A stretch of 64,000 bases of DNA from assembly GCF_014640635.1 (NCBI RefSeq), contig NZ_BMHI01000002.1:434001-498000 (forward strand). The letters run 5' to 3'. Numbering within the stretch: the stretch's first letter is position 1; every line of letters begins with the position of its first letter. The notes below the pieces were generated by a model that worked only from the letters and a program-made list of their open reading frames with translations, searched no databases and was not told the origin of the DNA. Below, piece after piece: positions 51,719-61,017 of the stretch. The position numbers and the translations under genes were made by a program. This DNA is from Flexivirga endophytica (GTDB lineage Bacteria; Actinomycetota; Actinomycetes; Actinomycetales; Dermatophilaceae).

Positions 51719-54614
51719 CGCGACGTGCTCCTTCCTTGTCATAGACGACTGCCTCGGCGATCTGCACCGGGTAGAACCTGCCTTCGAACGAGGCCATCAC
51801 CTCTTCGCCGATCCGGGTCCGACCGTCCCGGACGAGGGCGAGCGCGAACGTCCGGTCCAAGGCCTCGCTGCGATAGCTGGACGTCACGTGCCCGATCATC
51901 GGAATCGGTTGTGGCGCAATGCCGTCCAGCGGGTCGGCCGGTGTATTGTCCGTCGTTACGAGCTGACTGCCCTCCGGCAGGCGCAGCTCGGGGTCGGTGG
52001 GGAAGAGGCTGACCAGTTGCTTGCGGCCCTCCTCGACGTGCCCGGCGCGTGCGTAGGACCGCATGCCGATGAAGTCCTTCTTCTTCTTGGCGACGACCCA
52101 GTCCATCCCGAGGTCCTGCGGAGTGACCGTGCCGTCGGTGTCCTGTCCCACGATCGGGAAGGCCTTCTCCGCGCGCAGCACGTGCATGGTCTCGGTGCCA
52201 TACGGCGTGATGCCGAACTCCGCTCCGGCGTGCGTGATGTCGTCCCACACCGCCTCGCCATACCAACCACTGACGTTGACCTCGAAGGCCAGCTCACCCG
52301 AGAAGGTCACCCGGGCGATGCGTGCCGGTATGCCGCTGGCGAGCACCGTGTCGTGGAAGGACATGAACTCGAAGCCTTCCTTCGACACGTCGAGGTCTGG
52401 CGCGATCTTGTGTATGACGTCGCGCGACCGCGGGCCGGCGACGACCGTGGTGGACCACTGTTCCGTGACCGACGTGAAGAACACGTCGAGCTCCGGCCAC
52501 TCGGTCTGGTGCCACTCCTCGAGCCATTCCAGGACTTTTGCGGCGCCACCCGTGGTCGTGGTCATCAGGTAGCGGTCCTCCGCCAGCCGGAAGGAGACGC
52601 CGTCGTCGAGGACCATCCCGTCCGGACCGCACATGACGCCGTACCGCTGCTTCCCGACCGAAAGCTTGGCGAAGGCGTTGGTGTAGATCCGGTTGAGGAA
52701 CGTCGGGGCGTCCTTGCCGCGGATCTCGATCTTGCCCAGCGTCGAACCGTCCATGTAGGCGACATTGGTTCGTGCTGCACGGCATTCGCGGGCCACCGCC
52801 GCGTTCATGTCCTCACCCGATTGCGGGTAGAACCATGGCCGTTTCCACTGCCCCACGTCCTCGAACTCCGCGCCGCGGGCCACGTGCCGCGCTTGCGCCG
52901 GCGTCACCCGGGCCGGGTCGTAGAGCTCACCGCGAGCCCGACCGGCCAGCGCGGCGAACGCCACGGGTGTGAACGGGGCGCGGAACGTGGTCGTGCCGAT
53001 GGCGCCGGGTGACGGTGACCGGTCGGTCGCGCCTCCTTCGGCGCCGTCCTGACCGGGCTGCCCGGCCGGCATGGAGGCCATGTCGTGCTCGCCGAGCAAC
53101 TGGCTCAGCAGCCCGATCGTGAGAACACCACCGATCTTGCCCTGGTCCAGGCCGGTGCTGATCGAGGTGTAGCGCTTGACGTGCTCGACCGAGCGCATCC
53201 CGGCTCGCACCGCGCGGACGACACCGGCGGCGGTCTCGTCACGTTGCAGGTCGACGAAGTGAGTGTCGAAATCGCCTGCAGGAGAGGGGATCAGCCACAA
53301 GCCGTCGGTAGTGCCCGAACCGGTCCGACGCTCCTGGGCCGTCGTCGGATCCGGCTGCGCGGAACCGGCAGCGATGCCCTCGGCGACGGCGCCGTCGGTC
53401 CAGTAGGTGCCTGTCACCGAGCCGGCGAGCGACTGGTCCCGGACCGCGCCGGACGGCACGAAGCCGAGTAGGTCGTCGTCCCAGTGCAGCGCACCTTGAC
53501 GTTGCGAGTGCAGGTTCACGTTGGCCGACCAGCCACCGGAGACGGCCAGCAGGTCGCACGGAAGTTGTTGTGTCTGCTGTATGTCGCCGTCCCTCGGTGC
53601 GATGCGCACGCCGACCACCCGGTCGCTGCCGATGGCTTCCACCGCGACGCTGCCGTGATGGACGTCGACGGATGCCGGGTCGTCGACACCGGCCGACGCT
53701 CGGCTGTCCACGAGACTCACCGACGCACCGGCCGCCGCCAGGTCGGCCGCGACACCGTATGCCGAGTCGTTGGTCGTGAATACGACGACCTGCTCGCCAG
53801 CCAGGACTCCGTAGCGGCCGAGATAGTTCTGTGCCGCGGACGCCAGCATGACGCCGGGAAGGTCGTTGCCCGCGAAGACGAGCGTGCGCTCGAACGCGCC
53901 GGTGGCCAGCACGACGCGCCCCGCGTTGATGTGCCAGACGCGCTGGCGCGAGACGCCGTCCGTGCCCGGCGCTTCGACGCGCTTCTCGAGCGCGATCAGG
54001 TAGTTGCTGTCGTAGCTGCCGAACACGCTGGTGCGCTTGAGGATCCGACAGTTGATGGCCTGTTCGAGCTGCGCAGTCACATCCTCGATCCAGGCACCGG
54101 CCGGGATGCCTTCGACGACCTCGTTCGGCCGGCCGAGCAGGCTGCCGCCGAGCGCGAAGTCCTGCTCGAAGAGCATCACCCGCACCCCGGTCGCGGCTGC
54201 GGCGCGTGCCGCGGCCAGTCCGGCCGGACCGGCACCGATCACGGCGACATCGGTGTGCACGTGCATGTGGTCGTACTCCGCGGGGTCGACCGACTGGTCG
54301 AGGGTGCCGATGCCGTCCTCCCAGGTCAGTTCCGACCCGTCGACGAGCTCGGTGATCGTTGCCGGCTGCATCGACTCGCCATACTCACCGTTGATGCGGA
54401 CGAAGGCGTTCGGCTCCTCGACGCCGCTGGTCATGACGCCGCGGGGTCGGCCACGGTAGATCGAATCACCCACCTGCAGAACGCCGTTCGCCAGCGCGGC
54501 GGAGGTAACCGTGTCACCGGCGACGCCTTCAAACGAGCGGCCGTCGATGGTGAAGGTGCGGGATGTGCCGCGGTCGACAATGCCGCCGGACGCGAGACGA
54601 TGTGGGCTGCCCAT
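51711..54614 (-). CDS. soxA: Sarcosine oxidase alpha subunit
   Basis: 967 residues. Order of domains: a 2Fe-2S-type fold without its Cys (FTIDGRSFEGVAGDTVTSAALANG, near 20–100), an NAD-binding Rossmann module (DVAVIGAGPAGLAAARAAAATGVRVMLFEQD, near 120), then a GcvT-like THF-binding half from about residue 590 (VAYMDGSTLGKIEIRGKDAPTFLNRIYTNAF, MCGPDGMVLDDGV). The tetramer demethylates sarcosine to glycine, producing H2O2 and 5,10-methylene-THF (or formaldehyde without folate). It overlaps soxD and soxG. Confidence 0.95.
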   Translation of the reverse strand: MGSPHRLASGGIVDRGTSRTFTIDGRSFEGVAGDTVTSAALANGVLQVGDSIYRGRPRGVMTSGVEEPNAFVRINGEYGESMQPATITELVDGSELTWEDGIGTLDQSVDPAEYDHMHVHTDVAVIGAGPAGLAAARAAAATGVRVMLFEQDFALGGSLLGRPNEVVEGIPAGAWIEDVTAQLEQAINCRILKRTSVFGSYDSNYLIALEKRVEAPGTDGVSRQRVWHINAGRVVLATGAFERTLVFAGNDLPGVMLASAAQNYLGRYGVLAGEQVVVFTTNDSAYGVAADLAAAGASVSLVDSRASAGVDDPASVDVHHGSVAVEAIGSDRVVGVRIAPRDGDIQQTQQLPCDLLAVSGGWSANVNLHSQRQGALHWDDDLLGFVPSGAVRDQSLAGSVTGTYWTDGAVAEGIAAGSAQPDPTTAQERRTGSGTTDGLWLIPSPAGDFDTHFVDLQRDETAAGVVRAVRAGMRSVEHVKRYTSISTGLDQGKIGGVLTIGLLSQLLGEHDMASMPAGQPGQDGAEGGATDRSPSPGAIGTTTFRAPFTPVAFAALAGRARGELYDPARVTPAQARHVARGAEFEDVGQWKRPWFYPQSGEDMNAAVARECRAARTNVAYMDGSTLGKIEIRGKDAPTFLNRIYTNAFAKLSVGKQRYGVMCGPDGMVLDDGVSFRLAEDRYLMTTTTGGAAKVLEWLEEWHQTEWPELDVFFTSVTEQWSTTVVAGPRSRDVIHKIAPDLDVSKEGFEFMSFHDTVLASGIPARIARVTFSGELAFEVNVSGWYGEAVWDDITHAGAEFGITPYGTETMHVLRAEKAFPIVGQDTDGTVTPQDLGMDWVVAKKKKDFIGMRSYARAGHVEEGRKQLVSLFPTDPELRLPEGSQLVTTDNTPADPLDGIAPQPIPMIGHVTSSYRSEALDRTFALALVRDGRTRIGEEVMASFEGRFYPVQIAEAVVYDKEGARRDG

Positions 54615-54907
54615 TACTGCGCTCCTTGCGTGCTGTTCGCCTCGGCCGGTGCCGCGCCGAGGTAGGTCGAGGTGATGTCGTAGGTGCGGGTGTCACGGAT
54701 CGCGTTGAACCACTTGCGGCAGCCTGCGCTGTGCACCCAGCGCTCTCGGAAGGTGCCCTTGGGGTTGTCGCGGTAGAAGAGGTACTGCGCCCACTCCTCG
54801 TCGGTGAGGGCTTGCGGGTCCTCCGGGTAGGGGACATGTGCCTGTCCGCCATACGTGAACTCGCCCTCGGGACGCACCCCGCAGTGTGGGCATTCGATCA
54901 TCAACAT
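54614..54907 (-). CDS. soxD: Sarcosine oxidase delta subunit
   Basis: 97 residues from ATG 54907 (ATG 54901 is possible). Zinc-binding delta subunit: N-terminal IECPHCGVRPEGEFTYGG and, further on, SAGCRKWFNAIRDTRTYDI. Length and motif are typical of heterotetrameric sarcosine oxidases. The stop shares a base with the soxA start (TAATG). Confidence 0.94.
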   Translation of the reverse strand: MLMIECPHCGVRPEGEFTYGGQAHVPYPEDPQALTDEEWAQYLFYRDNPKGTFRERWVHSAGCRKWFNAIRDTRTYDITSTYLGAAPAEANSTQGAQ

Positions 54908-54918
54908 GTCGGGTCCTG

Positions 54919-56157
54919 TCAGTGTGCGACGGCGGCTGCGCCGTGCTCGTCGATGAGCTCTCCGGTGACGAAGCGCTCGAGGGAGTAGGGACGGTTGAGC
55001 TCGTGCGGCTCGTTGTTGGCGATGGTGTGTGCGAAGGCGAAGCCAGCACCCGGCACGGCCTTGAATCCACCTGTGCCCCAACCGCAGTCGACGTACATGC
55101 CATCGACGGGCGTGAGTCCCATGATCGGTGAGGCGTCGAGGGTGACGTCGACGATGCCGCCCCAGGTGCGCAGCAGGTGCGCGCGGGAGAACGCCGGGAA
55201 GAGCTCCACCGCCGCCGACATCTGATGCTCGATGACGTGGAACGAGCCGCGTTGTCCGTAGCCGTTGTAGGAGTCGACGCCGGCGCCCATCACGAGCTCG
55301 CCCTTGTGCGCCTGCGAGACGTAGACGTGCACGTGGTTCGACATCACCACGGTCGGGTGGATCATCTCGTGCAGCTCGGAGACCAGGGCCTGCAGCGGGT
55401 GCGACTGGATCGGCACCCGGAAACCGGCCAGCTCGGTCAGCGTGGACGTGTGCCCGGCGGCGGCCAGCGCCACACGTCCGGCCTTGATGTTGCCGCGTGT
55501 TGTCCGAACGCCGACGACGCGGTCGCCGTCCATGTCGAAGCCGGTGACCTCGCAGTTCTGGATCAGGTCGACACCCAGCTCGCTGGCACGTCGCGCATAG
55601 CCCCATGCGACCCAGTCGTGCTTGGCGATGCCGGCGCGCGGCTGGTAGGTCGCGCCCATGACCGGGTAGCGAATGTCCTGGCTGATGTTGATGATCGGGC
55701 AGACTTCCTTGACCTGCTCCGGCGAGATGTATTCGGCGTCGACGCCGTTGAGGCGGTTCGCCTCCACTCGGCGTACGGAGTCACGCTGGTCCTGCAACGT
55801 GTGCGCGAGGTTGAGCACCCCGCGCTGGGAGAAGAAGATGTCGTAGCCGAGCTCGTCCTCCAGGCCCTCCCACAGCTTCAATGACTTCTCATAGATGGCT
55901 GCGGACTCGTCCCACAGGTAGTTGCTGCGGATGATCGTCGTGTTGCGTGCCATGTTGCCGCCGGCCAGCCAACCGCGTTCGAGGACAGCGACATTGGTGA
56001 TGCCATGCACCTTTGCGAGGTAGTAGGCGGTGGCCAGTCCGTGCCCGCCACCTCCGACGATGACGACGTCGTAGGAGTTCCGTGGGTCCGGGTTGCGCCA
56101 CAGGAAGGACGGGTGTGGTGGCAGCGCGCGCTGCCCTGAACCTTGTGCAGTGGTCAT
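54919..56157 (-). CDS. soxB: Sarcosine oxidase beta subunit
   Basis: 412-residue flavoprotein subunit that carries the noncovalent FAD and covalent FMN in homologs. Rossmann motif [33 protein letters not shown] at about residue 28, then [54 protein letters not shown] (the region of the flavin-linked His), and the C-terminal [18 protein letters not shown]. It starts two bases after the glyA stop. Confidence 0.95.
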   Translation of the reverse strand: MTTAQGSGQRALPPHPSFLWRNPDPRNSYDVVIVGGGGHGLATAYYLAKVHGITNVAVLERGWLAGGNMARNTTIIRSNYLWDESAAIYEKSLKLWEGLEDELGYDIFFSQRGVLNLAHTLQDQRDSVRRVEANRLNGVDAEYISPEQVKEVCPIINISQDIRYPVMGATYQPRAGIAKHDWVAWGYARRASELGVDLIQNCEVTGFDMDGDRVVGVRTTRGNIKAGRVALAAAGHTSTLTELAGFRVPIQSHPLQALVSELHEMIHPTVVMSNHVHVYVSQAHKGELVMGAGVDSYNGYGQRGSFHVIEHQMSAAVELFPAFSRAHLLRTWGGIVDVTLDASPIMGLTPVDGMYVDCGWGTGGFKAVPGAGFAFAHTIANNEPHELNRPYSLERFVTGELIDEHGAAAVAH

Positions 56158-56159
56158 TT

Positions 56160-57485
56160 TCAGGCCTCCAGGTCGGGGTAGAGCGGGAAGCGGGCGGTCA
56201 GCGCCGCGACGCGGGCACGCAGGTCGTCCGCGACGGCGTCGATGTCGTCGGCGGTCAGCGTTGCCGCGATGATGTCCGCGACCTCGGTGAACTCCGCGTC
56301 GCCGAAGCCGCGGGTCGCCAGGGCCGGAGTGCCGATGCGCAGGCCGGAGGTAACCATCGGTGGACGCGGGTCATTGGGAATCGCGTTGCGGTTCACCGTG
56401 ATTCCGATGCTGTGCAGTCGGTCCTCGGCCTGTTTGCCGTCGAGAGCTGCATCTCGCAGGTCGACCAGCACCAGGTGCACGTCGGTGCCTCCGGACAGGA
56501 CGCGGATGCCGTGCTGTGCCGCGTCGTCCTGGAGGAGTCGGTCGGCCAGTAGGCGTGCACCTGACAGGGTCCGTGCCTGACGGTCGGCGAAGTCGGCCGT
56601 CGCGGCTGCGCGGAAAGCCACTGCCTTGGCAGCGATCACGTGCTCCAGTGGCCCGCCCTGCATGCCGGGGAAGACCGCCGAGTTGATCTTCTTGGCGATC
56701 GCGGCGTCGCCCGTCAGGATGATGCCGCCGCGCGGGCCGCCGAGGGTCTTGTGCGTGGTGCTGGTGGTGACGTCCGCGAAAGGCACCGGGTTCGGGTGCA
56801 GGCCGGCGGCGACCAGTCCGGCGAAGTGCGCCATGTCGACCATGAGCAGGGCGCCGACCTCGTCCGCGATCGCCCGGAACGCCGCGAAGTCGAGGATGCG
56901 TGGGTATGCCGACCAGCCGGCCACGATCATCTTCGGTCGGTGCTCGCGGGCGAGCCGGGCGACCTCGTCCATGTCGACCCGGCCGTTGTCGTCCACGTGG
57001 TATGCCGCGACGTCGAACATCTTGCCGCTGTAGTTGATCCGCATCCCGTGCGTCAGGTGGCCGCCGTGTGCGAGGTCCAGCCCGAGGATGGAGTCGCCCG
57101 GCTGCAGCAACGCGAAGTAGACCGCGGTGTTGGCCTGGGCGCCGGAGTGCGGCTGGACGTTGGCGTATGCCGCTCCGAAGAGGCTCTTCACCCGCTCGAT
57201 CGCCAGGCTCTCGATGACGTCGACGTGCTCGCATCCCCCGTAGTAGCGCCGGCCGGGGTAGCCCTCGGCGTACTTGTTGGTGAGCACGCTGCCTTGCGCC
57301 TGCAACGCAGCGACCGGCGCGAAGTTCTCCGACGCGATCATCTCCAGGGTGTTCTGCTGACGGAGCAGCTCTTGTCCGATGGCCGCCGCGACTTCCGGAT
57401 CTGCTTGAGAGAGAGCGGAATTGAAACCGCCTGGCGCCATACCGGCTGCTGATGCGTCGCTGATCGTGGGGCTTGGTGAGATCAC
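56160..57485 (-). CDS. glyA: Serine hydroxymethyltransferase
   Basis: 441 residues from GTG 57485 with a GGAAGGAA ribosome binding site. It combines glycine and methylene-THF, the two products of sarcosine oxidase, into serine. PLP motif [16 protein letters not shown] (Lys after THK pattern), plus [37 protein letters not shown] and [10 protein letters not shown]. It is the first gene of glyA-soxBDAG-sdaA-purU. The upstream gap holds the CTGATATATCAG palindrome and it diverges from a GntR regulator. It is likely the catabolic copy rather than the housekeeping SHMT. Confidence 0.95.
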   Translation of the reverse strand: MISPSPTISDASAAGMAPGGFNSALSQADPEVAAAIGQELLRQQNTLEMIASENFAPVAALQAQGSVLTNKYAEGYPGRRYYGGCEHVDVIESLAIERVKSLFGAAYANVQPHSGAQANTAVYFALLQPGDSILGLDLAHGGHLTHGMRINYSGKMFDVAAYHVDDNGRVDMDEVARLAREHRPKMIVAGWSAYPRILDFAAFRAIADEVGALLMVDMAHFAGLVAAGLHPNPVPFADVTTSTTHKTLGGPRGGIILTGDAAIAKKINSAVFPGMQGGPLEHVIAAKAVAFRAAATADFADRQARTLSGARLLADRLLQDDAAQHGIRVLSGGTDVHLVLVDLRDAALDGKQAEDRLHSIGITVNRNAIPNDPRPPMVTSGLRIGTPALATRGFGDAEFTEVADIIAATLTADDIDAVADDLRARVAALTARFPLYPDLEA

Positions 57486-57516
57486 GGCGATTTCCTTCCG
57501 TACGTCTTGAGCGAGT

Positions 57517-57528
57517 CTGATATATCAG
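57517..57528. promoter_or_regulatory. GntR operator candidate between glyA and gntR
   Basis: CTGATATATCAG, a perfect 12-bp palindrome, lies 32 bases upstream of glyA and 57 bases upstream of the divergent FCD-type GntR gene. Its size and centre fit operators of this family. It is the most AT-rich spot in the gap and may overlap a −10 region. Confidence 0.6.
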
Positions 57529-57584
57529 TTGTCGGGTAAGCTAAGCCCCTGCTCGTCGCCTGTCAACCCGTCGGAGGTGCTGCC

Positions 57585-58259
57585 ATGATGCGGTCCGTGC
57601 CCCATCACGAGCCCCAGCAAGCGCGGACCAATGGATCGCTGACCGAGGTCGCCTACGAGGCGCTCAAGGAGCGACTGGTGCTGCTCGACATCGAGCCCGG
57701 CGCGCCGCTGAGCGAGCAGTCGCTCTCTGCAGAGTTGGCGGTCGGCCGCACGCCGTTGCGCGAGGCGTTCAAGCGGCTGGAGTCCGACCATCTGGTGGTC
57801 ACCTACTCCCGGCGCGGCACCTTCGCCACCCCCGTCGACATCACGGCCCTGTCGGAGATCTCCGAGATCCGCCGGGTCCTGGAGCCGCTCGCCGCCGGAC
57901 TGGGTGCCGTGCGCGCCGACGCGGAGGATCGGCGACACCTGGAGAAGCTGCGCGACGGTCTGGCTGCGCTGCCGGCCGACACCTCCGCGCGCGACCACAT
58001 GGAGTGGGACCTGCAGGTGCACCGCGCGATCTACCGGGCCACGCACAACGCTCACCTGGAGACGGCCCTGGTGCGTTATGGCAATCTCGCGACCCGGATC
58101 TGGTCGGTGGCCGCACCGCGCCTGGCCGACGTCGGGTCGCACATCGTGGAGCACATCGAGTTGCTCGAAGCGGTCCGCGGGGGTGGCAGCGAACGCGCGG
58201 AGCGGCTGATGCTGGAGCACATGCAGGCCTTCGAAGTCCGGATCCGTACCGTCCTCTGA
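57585..58259 (+). CDS. GntR-family regulator, FCD subfamily
   Basis: 224 residues from ATG 57585 (GGAGG 8–9 bases upstream). Winged helix VAYEALKERLVLLDIEPGAPLSEQSLSAELAVGRTPLREAFKRLESDHLVVTYSRRGTFATPV, followed by an all-helical FCD ligand domain with the metal-type residues of DLQVHRAIYRATHN and H near 185. It probably controls the divergent glyA-sox operon through CTGATATATCAG in response to sarcosine, glycine or a related acid. Confidence 0.92.
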   Translation: MMRSVPHHEPQQARTNGSLTEVAYEALKERLVLLDIEPGAPLSEQSLSAELAVGRTPLREAFKRLESDHLVVTYSRRGTFATPVDITALSEISEIRRVLEPLAAGLGAVRADAEDRRHLEKLRDGLAALPADTSARDHMEWDLQVHRAIYRATHNAHLETALVRYGNLATRIWSVAAPRLADVGSHIVEHIELLEAVRGGGSERAERLMLEHMQAFEVRIRTVL

Positions 58260-58342
58260 GTCAGCGCGGCGCCCCGACTTCTTCGTACCGGTCGTTCGCG
58301 GGCCATCTGCAGGAGTGTCCGAAAGCTACCTACCAGTAGCAC

Positions 58343-58389
58343 TTGACGGGGAGCTGAATCGCCTCTAATTTCGGTGCAACCAAGTTGCA
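58343..58389 (+). promoter_or_regulatory. Promoter with overlapping operator for the creatinase operon
   Basis: TTGACG (58343–58348), a 17-base spacer, then TAATTT (58366–58371) make a good sigma-70-type promoter. The palindrome TGCAAC-CAA-GTTGCA (58375–58389) sits at the expected start of transcription, where a repressor would block initiation. The remaining leader to the permease ATG (58518) is about 130 bases and shows no other clear structure. Confidence 0.7.
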
Positions 58390-58517
58390 ATGAACGCAAC
58401 GATCAACGCTTCGCGAGGTATGGCGCGCCGGTCGGCGACATCCGCCGGGTGCGTCAGAACCCACACATCTGGCATCAGGCCAAATCCCGGAATCCCTTCC
58501 CCCAGAAAGAAACCGGA

Positions 58518-60056
58518 ATGCAAACCACTGAAGCATCACCCGACGAGGCGCAGACAGCCGACGTCGAAGACGTACTACAGCCGATCCCCGAGTCGAAGCG
58601 GACCACCAAGGTCTCCGGTCAGTTCTGGATCTGGCTCGGCGCCAACGTCGCACCGATCAACTGGATCCTCGGCGCGCTCGGCGTGCAACTGGGCCTCAGT
58701 TTCAGGGACACGATGGTCGTGCTCGTCGTCGGCAACCTGATCGGAATGTTCGGCTTCGGCTTCTTCGTGCTGCTCGGGCAGCGCTCCGGCGCGACCGGCA
58801 TGCTGCTGTCGCGCGGCGCGTTCGGGCGCAAAGGTGCGTATCTGCCGGCCGCCATACAGGCGATCGTTGCGATCGGCTGGGCGGCGGTGAACACCTGGAT
58901 CATCCTCGACCTGGTGATGAGCCTCTTCGGGCTGCTCGGCTGGGTGGACCCGGACGCGCACAACTACGGTGCCCGCATCGCGGTCGCCGCGCTGATCATG
59001 ATCGTGCAGGTCATCATCTGCTTCCTCGGCTACCGAGCCATCGCCGCGTTCGAGCGCTGGTCGATGCCGCCGACGATGGTGGTGCTGACGATCATGACGG
59101 TGCTCGCCTGGACCAAGGTCGACGTCAACTGGGCCTACCAGGGAGCGGGCCTGCACGGCACCGAGCGCCTCGCAACCATGTCGGCAATCATGACCGCGAT
59201 CGGCATCGGCTGGGGGATCGGCTGGTTCACCTACGCCCCCGACTACTCGCGTTTCGTCAGCCGGAGCGTCCCGCGTCGCAGGCTCTACTTCGCCAGCGTC
59301 TCCGGACAGTTCATCCCGGTGGTCTGGCTCGGTGCGTTGGGCGCGTCGCTGGCCACCACCAACCCCAAGGCGGACCCGGGTCAGCTGATCGCGGGCAGCT
59401 TCGGCACCATGGCGATCCCGATCATCCTGCTGGTCATCCACGGACCGATCGCGACCAACATCATCAACATGTACACGTTCAGTGTCGCCAGCCAGGCGCT
59501 GGACATCCAGGTCTCGCGGCGCAAGTTGTCGCTGCTGGTCGGTGCCCTGTCGATGTGCGCGGTGATCGGCTTCATGTTCGCCGGTGACTTCGCCACCGTC
59601 GTCGACACCTGGCTCGTCGCGATCGCCGGCTGGGTTGCCACCTGGGGCGGCATCATGGCAGTCCACTACTTCATCTTCGAGCGCAAGCACCGCAACTTCG
59701 ACTACCTCTTCCGCGACCCCAAGGACACGCATCTCAAGGCGGTCAACAAGTACGCGATCATCGCGTTCCTCTGCGGTCTGTTCATGACCTGGATGTTCAT
59801 GTATGGCGGCATACCGGCCCTGCAAGGGCCGGCCGCCCGCGCTCTCGGCGGGGCCGACTTCTCGTGGCTCGCAGGCACGTTGACGTCCGGGACGATCTAC
59901 TTCCTCACCGGCTACCGGCGCTTCAGGAGCCGGATCCACGACGGCATTCCGCTGGGTCTGCGCAGCGACATCGCGGACCAGGAGGCGATTGCCGAGCTGC
60001 ACACCTGCGAGGACGACGCGGTTCTGCGTGACAAGCCGGCCGAGGTGAGTGCATGA
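58518..60056 (+). CDS. NCS1-family permease of the creatine locus
   Basis: 512 residues from ATG 58518, about 12 membrane segments. NCS1 features: FWIWLGANVAPINWILGALGVQLGLS, GQRSGATGMLLSRGAFGRKGAYLPAAIQAIVAIGWAAVNTWI, and GIGWGIGWFTYAPDYSRFV. The family imports cytosine, purines and cyclic ureides. Creatinine resembles cytosine in shape and NCS1/CodB-type carriers occur in creatinine loci, so creatinine or creatine is the likely cargo here. It overlaps the next gene (ATGA) and heads a four-gene catabolic operon. Confidence 0.9.
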   Translation: MQTTEASPDEAQTADVEDVLQPIPESKRTTKVSGQFWIWLGANVAPINWILGALGVQLGLSFRDTMVVLVVGNLIGMFGFGFFVLLGQRSGATGMLLSRGAFGRKGAYLPAAIQAIVAIGWAAVNTWIILDLVMSLFGLLGWVDPDAHNYGARIAVAALIMIVQVIICFLGYRAIAAFERWSMPPTMVVLTIMTVLAWTKVDVNWAYQGAGLHGTERLATMSAIMTAIGIGWGIGWFTYAPDYSRFVSRSVPRRRLYFASVSGQFIPVVWLGALGASLATTNPKADPGQLIAGSFGTMAIPIILLVIHGPIATNIINMYTFSVASQALDIQVSRRKLSLLVGALSMCAVIGFMFAGDFATVVDTWLVAIAGWVATWGGIMAVHYFIFERKHRNFDYLFRDPKDTHLKAVNKYAIIAFLCGLFMTWMFMYGGIPALQGPAARALGGADFSWLAGTLTSGTIYFLTGYRRFRSRIHDGIPLGLRSDIADQEAIAELHTCEDDAVLRDKPAEVSA

Positions 60057-61000
60057 GTGACACACGGCAGCCGTTCCATCCGCCGTCCGGGTTCCCGTGG
60101 CCCGACGGGAAGAAGTTCGCTGCTTCGTTGACCTTCGACGTGGACGCGGAGGCGGGCGCACTCGCCTTCGATGCCACCTTCCACCGTCGTATGTCGCTGA
60201 TGACCCACCAGAGCTACGGACCCTCCGTGGCGGTTCCGAAGCTGCTGGCGATGCTCGAGCACCACGACATACGAGCGACGTTCTTCGTGCCCGGCTACAC
60301 CGCCGACCTCTACCCGGACATGGTGCGGGCGATCGTCGCCGGCGGGCACGAGGTGGCGCACCACGGCTGGATGCACGAGAAGACGACGTCGCTCACCGAC
60401 GCGCAGGAGGCCGAGATGCTGGACCGCGGGCTGGAGAGCCTGGACCGCGTCGGTGTCCGGCCGGTCGGTTACCGGGCACCGTGGTGGGAATACAACTACC
60501 GCACGACCGACATGCTGCTCGAGCGTGGATTCGCTTATGACTCAAGTCTGTTGGACGGCGACGTGCCCTACCGCTTCACCTCCGGTGACGGCGTCGCGCG
60601 CGACCTCGTCGAGATCCCCGTCGACTGGGCCCTGGATGACTGGGAGCAGTTCGCGTTCTACCCGGAGTGGACCGGCAGCGGTCTCATCGAGTCACCGCGC
60701 AAGGCGTTGCAGATGTGGTCCGACGAGGCGAGCGTGGCGGCCACGGCCGGCAACTGCTTCGTTCTCACGAACCACCCGTTCATCTCCGGGCGCCCGACGC
60801 GACTCAGCGCCCTGTCCGAGCTCGTCGACCACATCACCTCTCTCGACGGTGTGTGGTTCGCGACGCTTCAGCAGATCGCGGAACACACCGCAAACACCTT
60901 GTCCGACATACGAATCCACCATCGGATCCCGGACCCGGGTCCACAGCCCGGCCAGGGCGGTGACGGACACCCGCTCGGTCACCTGCACGACAACCTCTAG
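60053..61000 (+). CDS. NodB-fold amidohydrolase (HpPgdA / cyclic-imidase / PuuE type)
   Basis: 315 residues. It belongs to the polysaccharide-deacetylase fold branch that acts on small cyclic amides or peptidoglycan: SLTFDVDAEAGAL (metal Asp), ATFFVPGYTADLYPDMVRAIVAGGHEVAHHGWMHE (His pair), GYRAPWWEYNYRT, LVEIPVDWALDDW, and TNHPFISGRP. No signal peptide, so it works in the cytoplasm on a small substrate. It overlaps the permease (ATGA) and precedes creatinase. Opening the creatinine lactam ring, or a hydantoin, would fit the context; this is inference. Confidence 0.85.
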   Translation: MSDTRQPFHPPSGFPWPDGKKFAASLTFDVDAEAGALAFDATFHRRMSLMTHQSYGPSVAVPKLLAMLEHHDIRATFFVPGYTADLYPDMVRAIVAGGHEVAHHGWMHEKTTSLTDAQEAEMLDRGLESLDRVGVRPVGYRAPWWEYNYRTTDMLLERGFAYDSSLLDGDVPYRFTSGDGVARDLVEIPVDWALDDWEQFAFYPEWTGSGLIESPRKALQMWSDEASVAATAGNCFVLTNHPFISGRPTRLSALSELVDHITSLDGVWFATLQQIAEHTANTLSDIRIHHRIPDPGPQPGQGGDGHPLGHLHDNL

Positions 61001-61017
61001 CACGAAGGAGCAACCTC

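Noticed and set aside
57486-57584. Glycine riboswitch upstream of glyA-sox
   Set aside because: The leader between palindrome and GTG is only about 30 bases, too short for an aptamer, and I see no conserved core.
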